Part shown: positions 1 to 8,629 of the stretch, piece by piece
Layout of the letters: each line of letters opens with the position of its first letter
How positions within the stretch are numbered: position 1 is the first letter of the stretch
Assembly (NCBI RefSeq): GCF_004341625.1
Contig: NZ_SLZG01000008.1
Coordinates: 62,001-126,000 of the forward strand
Length of the DNA: 64,000 bases
Origin: Rhizobium sp. BK376
GTDB taxonomy: Bacteria > Pseudomonadota > Alphaproteobacteria > Rhizobiales > Rhizobiaceae
Direction: 5' to 3'
The notes under the pieces: model-generated
Told to the model about the DNA's origin: nothing
Database searches by the model: none
The model's input: the letters and a program-made list of their open reading frames with translations, nothing else
Position numbers and translations under genes: made by a program

Positions 1-2
1 AC

Positions 3-830
3 GGCGGCATTCGTTTTGCCGACTGGCTGACGCGGCTCATCGGGCCGCGGATGCAGCGTCACAAGCTGATGGTAACAAACCTTCGCAACGCGTTTCCGGA
101 AAAGAGCGACGCGGAAATCGAAGAGATCGCGCTTGCGAGCTGGGGCAATATGGGCCGGTTGGCGGCGGAGTATGTCTTTCTCGACCGGCTTTTCGATTTC
201 GACCCTGAGCGCGTCGAGCCGGGCAGGGTGGAAGTCTCAGGCATTCCGATCTTTCTTGAGCTGCGGGACAATCCGCGCCCGTTCATCGTCTTCACTGGCC
301 ATACAGGCAATTTCGAGCTGCTTCCGGTAGCGGGTGCCGCTTTCGGATTGACGGTCACCGTTCTATTTCGTCCGCCGAACAATCCTTACGTCGCGCAAAA
401 AGTGTTCGATTTCCGCAGTGCGCGCATGGGTCATCTGGTCCCATCCCATGCCGGCTCATCCTTCGCGCTCGCGCGGCAGTTGGAGGCGGGGGCTGGCGTC
501 GGGGTGCTGGTCGACCAGAAGTTTCGCAAGGGATTGAAGACGACTTTTTTCGGCCGCGAGGTGAAGACAAATCCGTTGCTGCCGAAGCTTGTGCGGCAGT
601 TCAATTGCGAGGTGTATCCCGCGCGATGCATCCGGCTGCCGGGAAATCGCTACAGGCTTGAAATTGAGCCAAAATTGGAATTGCCCCGTGACGAGCGCGG
701 CAACCTTGACCTGCCGGCGACGGCGCAGATGTTGAACGACAAGGTCGAGGGATGGGTCAGGGAAAATCCGGAGCAGTGGCTCTGGTATCATGACCGATGG
801 AATATCAAGAAGGCGCTGTTCAAAAAATAA
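3..830 (+). CDS. Lysophospholipid/lipid A acyltransferase (LpxL/HtrB family), 5' partial
   Basis: The protein probably transfers an acyl chain onto lipid A or a lysophospholipid at the inner membrane. Numbering from the internal ATG at base 51, the family's HX4E catalytic motif is H84-TGNF-E89. It is followed by a VDQ segment near residue 154 and by the typical C-terminal tail PEQWLWYHDRW. The reading frame stays open to base 3, and the residues before the ATG (…DWLTRLIGPR) fit the family, so the true start lies outside the window. Which acyl chain and substrate it uses cannot be told. It is not next to other lipid A genes here. Confidence 0.88.
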   Translation, partial: GGIRFADWLTRLIGPRMQRHKLMVTNLRNAFPEKSDAEIEEIALASWGNMGRLAAEYVFLDRLFDFDPERVEPGRVEVSGIPIFLELRDNPRPFIVFTGHTGNFELLPVAGAAFGLTVTVLFRPPNNPYVAQKVFDFRSARMGHLVPSHAGSSFALARQLEAGAGVGVLVDQKFRKGLKTTFFGREVKTNPLLPKLVRQFNCEVYPARCIRLPGNRYRLEIEPKLELPRDERGNLDLPATAQMLNDKVEGWVRENPEQWLWYHDRWNIKKALFKK

Positions 831-1018
831 TCGCGGGCTGAAAGCTGAGTTTATCCACCGCTGGTTTAGGCGCTCACGTTGAACGTGAGAAGGATTCATG
901 TTAGTCCGGTCCCAATAAATCTGTCGGGGATAACAAACGACAGGTGGGGATGTTCCCTGTGTATGGCCAGGGTCTGGTGGGGTCCGGATTCTGCAAATAT
1001 GCGGGATAGGAGGTCATC

Positions 1019-1732
1019 TTGCTGGCACTCTTCCACGCTTTTTCGTCCAAATGCGTTCAGATCCAACGGGCGATCAAGATGGGCGACGACGTTCTCGTCG
1101 CGGCTCTTGATAGAGAACTAGCCCCGCTCGTTGCTGCTATTCTGGCTTACCGGGCATCCAGTATGCTCGAGATCTACATGCAGCTTCAGTTCATGAGCAA
1201 TCTCATCCGCCAGGAGGCCGATGACCGGACAAGCGTGATGCGCAATTGTTCAGCGCTTGCCACGCTCCTGCATCGCTATTTTGCCGGGGCTGAGGTTGCG
1301 GCTATGGATGCGCTGCTGTCGTTTGCCAGCGAGGGGCCCGACCGCGGGAATGCTGTCTTTGGCGATGATCAGGTGCTCAGCGATCTCGTGCTCGACAGCC
1401 TTCCGGATCGGGTCGCCGTCATTACGCGGGATTATCGCTACCTCTATAGCAACGCCGCCAACAACGCGTACATGAATACCAAGCAGATGGACCTGCTTGG
1501 CCGGCATCTTTCGGAATTTATCGGCGTCGAAAGGTTCGAGCAGCGTGCCAAACACAAGCTGGATGCCTGCTTTGCCGGCGAGAGCGTGGATTATATCTAT
1601 CGCTCCTACTTTACCGCCGATGCCGGGCAACCCATACGATGCCGGATGACCCCGGTCCGTGCGAAGGGCGAGATTATCGGCGCTCTGCTCATGCTTCAGG
1701 ATGTCAAGGTTGCGGCCGACGTGGTGGCCTGA
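1019..1732 (+). CDS. PAS-domain protein with helical N-terminus
   Basis: This is a 237-residue cytoplasmic protein. Residues 1-115 are a predicted helical region, and residues about 120-232 read as a PAS fold (DSLPDRVAVITRDYRYLYSN, then a C-terminal strand MTPVRAKGEIIGALLMLQD). No HTH, kinase, GGDEF or EAL output domain is present, so it may act as a stand-alone sensor or partner protein. The start is TTG, chosen because AGGAGGT lies 4-5 bases upstream; the next internal ATG lacks a comparable site. Ligand and partner are unknown, and the flanking genes give no clear context. Confidence 0.75.
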   Translation: MLALFHAFSSKCVQIQRAIKMGDDVLVAALDRELAPLVAAILAYRASSMLEIYMQLQFMSNLIRQEADDRTSVMRNCSALATLLHRYFAGAEVAAMDALLSFASEGPDRGNAVFGDDQVLSDLVLDSLPDRVAVITRDYRYLYSNAANNAYMNTKQMDLLGRHLSEFIGVERFEQRAKHKLDACFAGESVDYIYRSYFTADAGQPIRCRMTPVRAKGEIIGALLMLQDVKVAADVVA

Positions 1733-1922
1733 GCCGCCTAGGGGCCGAAGAGCAACCGTTCGATCACGCCGACGGCGGTTCGGGTACGCGTGACGACGGG
1801 TTTGTCCTGGTGCTCACCTAATGCGGACTTTGGCGCAACCGCTTTGTCCGCCTCCGGCTCTTCTGTCTCATCGCTCTCGCATTCCGTGCAGAAGCATCGG
1901 AACGCCGTTGCTTGCGTGATAC

Positions 1923-3128
1923 TTATGCGGCCGACCTGTTCCAACTGGCAAACGGATCGGGGAGGTTGCGCCATAGATCGGGTGTAAATTCCTCGGCCTC
2001 GATCAGGCAGGCATCGAGTTCCGCTCTGATCTTGCCTTCGTCCATCGGATCGGCGCCGATGAAGACCAGTTCTTGGCGGCGGTCACCCCAGATCGGATCG
2101 AGGTAAGGCGTCAATGCCCTGGTAAAGGCTGGTTCGCTTGGCCATTGTTCCTTCGGTACGGAGGACCACCAGAGGCCCATGCGGCCGGTGCGAACCAGAG
2201 CGCCGGCCTGGCTCATTTCGCCGACATGATGCGGCCGAGTTGCCAGCCAGAAGAAGCCCTTGGCGCGCACGACGCCCCGCCATGAACTGTCGAGGAAGTG
2301 TTGAAATTTCGTGGGATCGAAGGGTTTCTTCGCGCGATAGACGAAGGACCGGATGCCGTATTCCTCGGTCTCGGGGATGTGGTTCTTGAAACCGTGAAGT
2401 TCCTTGTACCAGAGCGGATGAGTCTCCGCCTCGGCAATATCGAAAAGCCCGGTGCCCAGAATGGCCTTTGGATCGACCGTCCCGAAATCCGTTTCGATCA
2501 GACGGGCATCCGGATTGAGGCCGACGATGATTTTCCGGGCAGCGTCTCGTTGTTCTGATGTCGCCGTCCCGATCTTGTTGAGGATGACGACATCGGCAAA
2601 CTCGATCTGCTCGACCAACAGGTCGATGATGGTTCTGACATCGCCTTCTCCGGCCGTTTCGCCGCGATCCGCCAGGAAGTCGGTTGAACCATAGTCCGCC
2701 AACAGGTTGGCGGCATCGACAACGGTCACCATCGTATCAAGCTTGGCGACGTCGGAGAGGCTGTCGCCGTTTTCATCGCGGAATTCAAAGGTGGTTGCGA
2801 CGGGAAGCGGCTCGGCGATACCGGTCGATTCAATCAGGAGATAATCGAAGCGGCGCTGCTCGGCGAGCTGACGGACCTCCTTCAGCAGATCGTCGCGCAA
2901 TGTGCAGCAGATGCAGCCGTTGGTCATCTCGACGAGTTGTTCTTCGGTACGAGAAAGATTGGCGCCGCCATCCCGCACCAGCGATGCGTCTATGTTCACT
3001 TCGCTCATGTCGTTGACGATCACGGCGACGCGCATGCCTTGTCTGTTGCTGAGGATATGGTTGAGCAGCGTCGTCTTCCCGGCTCCGAGGAAGCCGGACA
3101 GGACGGTCACCGGAAGTTTGGTATTCAT
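1923..3128 (-). CDS. zigA: Zinc-responsive COG0523 GTPase (ZigA-type metallochaperone)
   Basis: G3E-family GTPase of the CobW/COG0523 group. Proteins of this group that are repressed by Zur are thought to deliver zinc to client proteins when zinc is scarce. Visible motifs are Walker A G12-FLGAGKT-T20, the metal-binding CxCC at C72/C74/C75, ESTGIAEP, and a C-terminal CobW_C domain ending near residue 385. The G4 motif reads LNKIG where NKxD is usual. A Zur box lies just upstream (3145-3159), and znuA follows on the same strand after a terminator, so this gene has its own zinc-controlled promoter. The ZigA name rests on length (401 aa) and context. Confidence 0.88.
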   Translation of the reverse strand: MNTKLPVTVLSGFLGAGKTTLLNHILSNRQGMRVAVIVNDMSEVNIDASLVRDGGANLSRTEEQLVEMTNGCICCTLRDDLLKEVRQLAEQRRFDYLLIESTGIAEPLPVATTFEFRDENGDSLSDVAKLDTMVTVVDAANLLADYGSTDFLADRGETAGEGDVRTIIDLLVEQIEFADVVILNKIGTATSEQRDAARKIIVGLNPDARLIETDFGTVDPKAILGTGLFDIAEAETHPLWYKELHGFKNHIPETEEYGIRSFVYRAKKPFDPTKFQHFLDSSWRGVVRAKGFFWLATRPHHVGEMSQAGALVRTGRMGLWWSSVPKEQWPSEPAFTRALTPYLDPIWGDRRQELVFIGADPMDEGKIRAELDACLIEAEEFTPDLWRNLPDPFASWNRSAA

Positions 3129-3144
3129 GATAACCTCTTAGTTA

Positions 3145-3159
3145 TGTTATAAAATAACA
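3145..3159. promoter_or_regulatory. Zur box upstream of zigA
   Basis: TGTTATAAAATAACA matches the Zur palindrome TGTTATA-N-TATAACA with one mismatch. It sits 16 bp upstream of the zigA ATG, where bound Zur would block transcription when zinc is plentiful. The zur gene itself lies about 2.8 kb away. Confidence 0.8.
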
Positions 3160-3171
3160 CGCGATGTTAAA

Positions 3172-3198
3172 GAAAAAGGCGGATCGATGCCCGCCTTT
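3172..3198 (-). terminator. Intrinsic terminator of znuA
   Basis: Read on the minus strand, an 8-bp stem AAAGGCGG/CCGCCTTT with an 8-base loop runs into a T-rich tract. It lies just after the znuA stop and before the zigA promoter, so znuA should be monocistronic. Confidence 0.75.
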
Positions 3199-3215
3199 CA
3201 TGGGATGTGCATGCC

Positions 3216-4187
3216 TCAGCTGTTTTGAGAGAGGCAGGTTTTCAGGGAAGCGGCAATGCCGTGCATCAGATCGAAATAGAGGTCAGGGCCTTCCTTCAGC
3301 GTCGCGGCCTCGGGATCGAGCACGCCTGATTTGGCCTCGGTTCCTTCGATGACGACGTTGATGAGGTGCGGTTCGAACTGGGGTTCGGCAAAGACGCAAG
3401 TCGCGCCCAGCGTGCTGACCTTGTCATGGATTTCCGAGACGCGCGCTGCACCCGGAATGGTTTCCGGACTGACCGTGATCGAACCGGCGACATGCACACC
3501 ATAGCGGTGCTCGAAATATTGATAGGCGTCGTGGAACACGACGAAGGGCTTTTCCTTGACCGGCGCAACGGTTGCCGCGATCTCAGCATCGAGGGCATCG
3601 AGCTTGTCGTCGAGAGTTTTCTGGTTTGACTGATAGGTCAAGGCGTTGGCGGGGTCGGCAGCCACGAGCGTGGTGGTGATCTCCGTTGCCATCGCCTTGG
3701 CGTTCATGGGGTCGAGCCAAAGATGCGTGTCGAATGCATCTAGGCCGCCATGGTCATGCCCGTCGCTTGCCGTGGCGCGGGGTTCATCGCCATCATTGTC
3801 GGCCTCGAAGGCGCCGCCCTCGCGGTAGCGGAGCTTGGTCAGGCCTGGCGCCTTGTCGAGCTCGGCGATCACGGCATTGTTCCCCAGTGCCGACAGAGGC
3901 TTCTCCAGGAAAGCTTCCATGCCAGGGCCGACCCAGAATATGACCTTGGCGCTTTCCAGCGCGCTCGCATTCGAGGGCTTCAGCGAATAGGTATGCGGCG
4001 AGGAAGCGCCTTCGACGATGAGCTTCGGTGCGCCAACGCCATCCATGATCGCTGCCACGAGGGAGTGGATCGGCTTTATCGAAACCACGACATCGGGTGC
4101 GTCGTCGGCCACCGCTGTGCCCGCGACGAGCAATGTCGTCGCAAAGGGAAGCATGAGCCGGGCAAGGATGGCACCTGGCAATTTCAT
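3216..4187 (-). CDS. znuA: Zinc ABC transporter substrate-binding protein ZnuA
   Basis: Periplasmic zinc-binding protein of the ZnuABC importer (cluster A-I). Residues 1-27 form a signal peptide ending ...AGTAVA. Likely zinc ligands are H41 (KPIHSL), the His of THLWLDP, and the His of VVFHDAYQYFE. A charged loop with DGHDHGG before THLWLDP is the usual His/Asp-rich loop of ZnuA proteins. It is divergent from znuCB-zur, sharing a 100-bp promoter region with a Zur box at 4213-4227. Length (323 aa) is normal for the family. Confidence 0.95.
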   Translation of the reverse strand: MKLPGAILARLMLPFATTLLVAGTAVADDAPDVVVSIKPIHSLVAAIMDGVGAPKLIVEGASSPHTYSLKPSNASALESAKVIFWVGPGMEAFLEKPLSALGNNAVIAELDKAPGLTKLRYREGGAFEADNDGDEPRATASDGHDHGGLDAFDTHLWLDPMNAKAMATEITTTLVAADPANALTYQSNQKTLDDKLDALDAEIAATVAPVKEKPFVVFHDAYQYFEHRYGVHVAGSITVSPETIPGAARVSEIHDKVSTLGATCVFAEPQFEPHLINVVIEGTEAKSGVLDPEAATLKEGPDLYFDLMHGIAASLKTCLSQNS

Positions 4188-4212
4188 TCGAAAGCTCCGC
4201 TTGAATGGAGTC

Positions 4213-4227
4213 TGTTATATTATTACA
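4213..4227. promoter_or_regulatory. Zur box in the znuA/znuCB-zur divergent promoter
   Basis: TGTTATATTATTACA matches TGTTATA-N-TATAACA with a single mismatch. It lies 26 bp upstream of the znuA start and 62 bp upstream of the preferred znuC start, so one site could control both directions. A weaker half-similar sequence around 4235-4250 may be a second site but is too degenerate to call. Confidence 0.8.
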
Positions 4228-4288
4228 TCAATTGCGTAACGCTATAACGTGTGCGATAGCAGGACGCAACAGTGCAAACGGAAAATTG

Positions 4289-5173
4289 ATGCTTTCACCC
4301 GCGAACAATCAGGCTGAAACGCTGGTCTCGCTTAACGGCGTCGGTGTCCGACGTGGTGGCCGCTGGCTGGTACGCGGCGTCGATTTCTCGGTCAGCCGCG
4401 GCGAGATCGTAACCTTGATCGGGCCGAACGGTTCGGGGAAGTCGACGAGCGCGAAGACGGCAATCGGCGTGCTGAAGCCTGACGAGGGCCGCGTGGAACG
4501 GAAGGCGGGCCTCAGGGTCGGCTACGTGCCGCAGAAGCTTGCAGTCGACTGGACCTTGCCGCTGACCGTGCGGCGGCTGATGACGTTGACCGGCCCCTTG
4601 GCGGAGCGCGAGCTTGTTGCCGCGCTCGAATCCGTCGGCATCTCCCATCTGGCGAAGGCGGAGGTTCAGCATCTTTCCGGTGGCGAATTCCAGCGCGCAC
4701 TGCTTGCCCGCGCCATTGCCCGCAAGCCCGATCTGCTCGTGCTCGACGAGCCGGTGCAGGGTGTCGACTTCAACGGCGAGATTGCGCTCTATGATCTCAT
4801 CAAGTCGATCCGCAATTCCATCGGCTGCGGCATCCTTTTGATTTCTCACGATCTGCATGTTGTCATGGCGGCGACCGATACTGTGGTCTGCCTGAATGGC
4901 CATGTCTGCTGCCGTGGTACGCCACAGACGGTCAGCCAGAGCCCGGAATATGTCCGGCTGTTCGGGACGCGCGCCGCACAGTCCCTGGCGGTCTACAGCC
5001 ATCATCACGATCACACGCATCTGCCGGATGGCCGGGTGCTTCACGAGGATGGCTCGGTGACGGACCATTGCCATGCCGGCGACGGGCATCACCACGACCA
5101 CGACCATGGACATGATCACTCCCATCATTCTGCTGACGATGTAAGCCACGCGGGAGGTGTCCGCGGTGCTTGA
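4289..5173 (+). CDS. znuC: Zinc ABC transporter ATP-binding protein ZnuC with His-rich tail
   Basis: ATPase that powers zinc import. Walker A is GPNGSGKST, the signature is HLSGGEFQRA, and Walker B is LLVLDEP followed by the H-loop in ISHDLH. The last ~65 residues are rich in His and Asp (clusters HHHDHTH, GHHHDHDHGHDHSHH), a probable zinc-binding tail. An in-frame upstream start at 4205 exists, but it lies across the Zur box, so the ATG at 4289 (294 aa) is preferred although its ribosome site is weak. The 3' end overlaps znuB by 8 bp. Confidence 0.93.
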   Translation: MLSPANNQAETLVSLNGVGVRRGGRWLVRGVDFSVSRGEIVTLIGPNGSGKSTSAKTAIGVLKPDEGRVERKAGLRVGYVPQKLAVDWTLPLTVRRLMTLTGPLAERELVAALESVGISHLAKAEVQHLSGGEFQRALLARAIARKPDLLVLDEPVQGVDFNGEIALYDLIKSIRNSIGCGILLISHDLHVVMAATDTVVCLNGHVCCRGTPQTVSQSPEYVRLFGTRAAQSLAVYSHHHDHTHLPDGRVLHEDGSVTDHCHAGDGHHHDHDHGHDHSHHSADDVSHAGGVRGA

Positions 5174-5993
5174 CGAGTTCTTCCTGCGCGCGCTCGTTGC
5201 CGGGGTCGGTCTGGCGCTGACGACCGGTCCGCTGGGCTGCTTCATCATCTGGCGGCGCATGGCCTATTTCGGAGACACGATCTCGCATTCGGCGCTGCTC
5301 GGCGTCGCGCTGTCGCTGCTGTTCCAGCTCAATCTGACGATCGCTGTCTTTGCTGTCGCCGCGACGGTGTCGATCCTGCTGCTTTTTCTGCAGCGGCGAC
5401 AGGCGCTTTCGGCCGATGCGCTGCTCGGCATTCTTTCCCATGCGACGCTCGCGATCGGTCTCGTCATGGTCGCCTTCATGAGCTGGGTCCGCATCGATCT
5501 GATTGCCTTCCTCTTTGGCGATATTCTCGCCGTCAGCTGGACGGACATAGCCTTGATCTGGGGCGGCGGCATCGTCGTCCTGGCGGCCATCGCCTGGCTC
5601 TGGCGGCCGTTGCTGGCGTCCACCGTCAATCCTGATATCGCCGAGGCGGAGGGCCTTAGGCCAGAGCTGGCAAGGCTGTGCTTCATGCTGCTGATGGCGG
5701 TCGTGATCGCGATTGCCATGAAGATTGTCGGCATCATGCTGATCACTTCGCTTCTAATCATTCCCGCCGCCACGGCCCGGCGTTTTGCACTCACGCCCGA
5801 GACAATGGCGGTCTTCGCCTCGCTGATCGGTGCCGTCGCGGTTGTCGGCGGCTTGTTCGGCTCGCTCCGCTACGATACGCCCTCCGGTCCCTCGATCGTG
5901 GTCGCGGCGCTGATCCTTTTCGTCATCAGCCTGCTTCCCTTTGCGCAGAGAGGCCATAGCCGGGGCGGTCAACAGGAAGGACAAGGTTCATGA
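5166..5993 (+). CDS. znuB: Zinc ABC transporter permease ZnuB
   Basis: Membrane subunit of the zinc importer (ABC-3 permease family), with about eight hydrophobic segments and the conserved ITSLLIIPAATAR region near residues 195-208. The GTG at 5166 is chosen because GGGAGG ends 8 bp upstream; the in-frame GTG at 5157 overlaps that ribosome site. It overlaps the end of znuC and its last four bases (ATGA) overlap the zur start, showing tight translational coupling. Confidence 0.93.
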   Translation: MLDEFFLRALVAGVGLALTTGPLGCFIIWRRMAYFGDTISHSALLGVALSLLFQLNLTIAVFAVAATVSILLLFLQRRQALSADALLGILSHATLAIGLVMVAFMSWVRIDLIAFLFGDILAVSWTDIALIWGGGIVVLAAIAWLWRPLLASTVNPDIAEAEGLRPELARLCFMLLMAVVIAIAMKIVGIMLITSLLIIPAATARRFALTPETMAVFASLIGAVAVVGGLFGSLRYDTPSGPSIVVAALILFVISLLPFAQRGHSRGGQQEGQGS

Positions 5994-6385
5994 GCACTCC
6001 GCAGCTGACAAAGAACCAGGCACTTGTCTTCGACGTGCTGACCAAGGCAGAAAGCCCGCTCAGCGCGTATACCATTCTCGACAAACTGCGTGACCAGGGT
6101 TTCCGGGCGCCGTTGCAGGTCTATCGTGCGCTGGAGAAGCTGCTGGAATATGGCGTCGTCCACCGGCTCGAAAGCATCAATTCCTTCGTCGCCTGCGCGC
6201 ATCCTGACGAGAACTGCCATAACCATGGGCTTGTGGCATTCGCGATCTGCGAAAGCTGCGGTCAGGTCATCGAATTTCACGATCACGAGGTCGATCATCG
6301 CCTGATGGACTGGCTGCGATCACAAAAATTTAAACCTGAAAAGGCAACCATCGAAATCCGTGGGCATTGTGCAACGTGTTCGTAA
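5990..6385 (+). CDS. zur: Zinc uptake regulator Zur (Fur family)
   Basis: Zinc-sensing repressor, 131 aa. It has an N-terminal winged helix (residues about 1-75, TKNQALVFDVL...APLQVYRALEKLLEYG) and a metal-binding C-terminal half with CAHPDENCHNH, CESCGQ and a terminal CATC that fits a structural zinc site. It is translationally coupled to znuB and most likely controls znuA, znuCB-zur (hence itself) and zigA through the two palindromes noted here. Confidence 0.94.
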   Translation: MSTPQLTKNQALVFDVLTKAESPLSAYTILDKLRDQGFRAPLQVYRALEKLLEYGVVHRLESINSFVACAHPDENCHNHGLVAFAICESCGQVIEFHDHEVDHRLMDWLRSQKFKPEKATIEIRGHCATCS

Positions 6386-6436
6386 AAAACATGTGGCATA
6401 CGCTCAGCACAGTTTGTTGGGCGAGGCAGGCGGATT

Positions 6437-7384
6437 ATGGATGTAAAAAGACGGAATTTTCTGGCCGGCATTGCTCTGGCCGCGGCAGCTTCGCAATCCA
6501 AGGCAGTAGCAGTCGCTTCGACACCCGATCCTAACCTTGAGATCATCAATCTCTGGCCCGGCCGTCCTCCCGGCGGCGCAGGGCCGGCGGCGAGTGAAGA
6601 TTTGACGCCACGCGGCGCGCTGACACAGATTTCTACACCGCGCATGATCGTGCACAAGCCTGACAAGCCGAGCGGGGCTGCCATGCTGCTCTGCTCCGGT
6701 GGTGGCTACGAGAAGGTCGATATCGTCAACGAAAGTACCCCAGCCTCGATATATTTCGCTTCTCGCGGCATTACCGCGGTGGAACTGGTCTATCGCGTGC
6801 CCCAGGAAGGTTGGAGCATCCATGTTCCGTTCCTCGACGGGATCCGGGCGCTGCGCATGTTGCGGTCCGAGGCCGCGCGACTGCAGATCGATCCGGCAAG
6901 AACCGGGGTCGTGGGCTTTTCTGCCGGCGGACATGTAGCCGGCATGCTGGCGACCGGTGCGGCTGAGAGCTTCTATACGCCGGTGGACGATATGGATCAG
7001 GAACCTTTCAAGCCCGCATTCGGCACCCTGCTTTATCCCGTCATCACTATGACGGCGCCTTTCGACCAGACACAAAGTCGCCTCAAGATCTGCGGCAAAC
7101 ATCCGCTCGAAGATATGCGGGAGATGTTTTCGGTCGAAAAGCACGTGACGAAGGAGACGCCGCCGATCTTTCTTGCCCACGCGATGGATGATCCGATCGT
7201 GCCGGTCGACCATACTCTGATGATGTTTCATGCGCTGCGTCAGGCGGGGGTCGATACCGAGATGCACATCTTCCAATCGGGCGGCCATGGCTGGGGCATG
7301 GGGAAAACGCGCCCGGCGGTTAGAAGCTGGGCGCAGCTTGTCGAGACCTGGCTGCATGTGAACGGCATGCTGACGACGGTTTGA
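6437..7384 (+). CDS. Exported alpha/beta-hydrolase (acetyl-xylan esterase-like)
   Basis: A 315-aa esterase-type hydrolase. The N-terminus MDVKRRNFLAG followed by an Ala-rich stretch looks like a twin-arginine signal. The nucleophile elbow is G160-F-S162-A-G164, the likely acid is D251 or D252 (AMDDPIVP) and the base H284 (SGGHGWG). The layout matches the BD-FAE/axe family that deacetylates sugars or polysaccharides, but the substrate cannot be read. It stands alone between zur and a convergent gene. Confidence 0.85.
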   Translation: MDVKRRNFLAGIALAAAASQSKAVAVASTPDPNLEIINLWPGRPPGGAGPAASEDLTPRGALTQISTPRMIVHKPDKPSGAAMLLCSGGGYEKVDIVNESTPASIYFASRGITAVELVYRVPQEGWSIHVPFLDGIRALRMLRSEAARLQIDPARTGVVGFSAGGHVAGMLATGAAESFYTPVDDMDQEPFKPAFGTLLYPVITMTAPFDQTQSRLKICGKHPLEDMREMFSVEKHVTKETPPIFLAHAMDDPIVPVDHTLMMFHALRQAGVDTEMHIFQSGGHGWGMGKTRPAVRSWAQLVETWLHVNGMLTTV

Positions 7385-7388
7385 CGTC

Positions 7389-7919
7389 TCAGTCGATGCG
7401 TCGCAGATCGCGGGCAAAACGCTGCCAGTTGGCGACGTAGTTGCGAGCGGAGCGGCGTAGCCCTTCCACCTGTTCCTCATCCAGCGATCGGACCACCCTT
7501 GCCGGCGAGCCCACGATCAGCGAGCCGTCCGGAAATTCCTTGCCTTCGGTGATCAGCGCGTTTGCGCCGACAAGGCAATTGCGGCCGATCTTTGCGCCAT
7601 TCAGGACGGTCGCGCCCATGCCGATCAGCGAATTGTCGCCGATCGTGCAGCCATGGACGATCGCATGGTGACCGATGGTGCAGCCTTCGCCGATCGTGAC
7701 CGGGAAGCCCGGATCGGTATGGATCATCACGCCTTCCTGAATATTGCTCGCGCTGCCGATACGGATCGGCTCGTTGTCGCCCCGCAAAACGGAGCCGAAC
7801 CAGATGCCGACATCCTCGCCGATCTCCACCTGACCGATGACAAAGGCGTCGGGCGCCAGCCAGAAGCGATCGGAAGGCGGGGTTTTCGGGGCAAAGTCGG
7901 CAAGCGCGTAGAGCGGCAT
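7389..7919 (-). CDS. Gamma-carbonic anhydrase family protein
   Basis: Left-handed beta-helix protein of 176 aa built from hexapeptide repeats. The metal-binding histidines of the gamma-CA family are visible at H67, H84/H85 and H89, and the RGDNEPI motif (R46-D48) is intact. Members may hydrate CO2 or only scaffold; activity is not predictable. The stop is 4 bp from the convergent esterase gene. It is downstream of the FAH hydrolase gene with a 14-bp gap, so the two are probably co-transcribed. Confidence 0.9.
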   Translation of the reverse strand: MPLYALADFAPKTPPSDRFWLAPDAFVIGQVEIGEDVGIWFGSVLRGDNEPIRIGSASNIQEGVMIHTDPGFPVTIGEGCTIGHHAIVHGCTIGDNSLIGMGATVLNGAKIGRNCLVGANALITEGKEFPDGSLIVGSPARVVRSLDEEQVEGLRRSARNYVANWQRFARDLRRID

Positions 7920-7933
7920 GATTTCCTCCTCGG

Positions 7934-8629
7934 TCAGATTACCGAGAGCGTCAGCGTGCCGACGCCGTCGACGCCGCAGATGATGCGGTCACCCTTCTTC
8001 ACCGGCCCGACGCCGGCGGGCGTGCCCGTCATGATGACGTCGCCGGGCGCGAGGGTAAAGAGCTTCGAGAGCTCGGCGATAATCTCCGGGATTTTCCAGA
8101 TCATCTGGTTCAAGTCGCCATTCTGGACGCGATCGCCATTGAGTTCCAGCCAGATGGCGCCCTTGTCGGGATGGCCGATCCGCTCGGCGGGGACGAGGCT
8201 GGAGACGGGGGCGGAATGCTCGAACGCCTTGCCGATCTCCCAGGGGCGTCCGGCCTTCTTGGCCTCGCCCTGTAGATCGCGGCGGGTGAAATCGATGCCG
8301 ACGGCGTAGCCGTAGATGCAATCCATTGCCTTTTCGGCCTTGATGTCAGCGCCGCCGGCCTTCAGCGCGATGACCAGTTCGACTTCGTGATGGACGTCGG
8401 ACGATAGCGACGGGTAGGGGAAATCGCCGCCCTGCAGCAGATTGTCGGGGTTCTTCTGGAAGAAGAACGGCGCTTCGCGGCTCGGGTCATGTCCCATCTC
8501 GATCGCGTGGTCGGCATAGTTGCGGCCGACGCAGTAGACGCGTCGCACCGGAAAAGCAGCGTCGCTTCCCTCGATCGGCAAGAGAACGGGCTTCGGAAAA
8601 GGGATAACAGTCTTCGGATTTTCAATCAT
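7934..8629 (-). CDS. Fumarylacetoacetate hydrolase family protein
   Basis: A 231-aa protein of the FAH/fumarylpyruvate hydrolase type, which cleaves C-C bonds of dioxo acids using Mg2+ or Mn2+. Metal ligand segments are HHEVELV and GIDFTRRD; the C-terminus has the conserved MTGTPAGVGP. The ATG at 8629 starts the protein just ahead of the conserved RVYCVGRNYADH segment; upstream codons in frame do not resemble the family. It precedes the gamma-CA gene on the same strand. The pathway is not visible from the neighbours. Confidence 0.9.
   Translation of the reverse strand: MIENPKTVIPFPKPVLLPIEGSDAAFPVRRVYCVGRNYADHAIEMGHDPSREAPFFFQKNPDNLLQGGDFPYPSLSSDVHHEVELVIALKAGGADIKAEKAMDCIYGYAVGIDFTRRDLQGEAKKAGRPWEIGKAFEHSAPVSSLVPAERIGHPDKGAIWLELNGDRVQNGDLNQMIWKIPEIIAELSKLFTLAPGDVIMTGTPAGVGPVKKGDRIICGVDGVGTLTLSVI

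Noticed and set aside
1738..1974. Minus-strand 78-codon frame with CFCTEC motif downstream of zigA
   Set aside because: It overlaps the zigA 3' end, has no start codon within the free part and no ribosome site.
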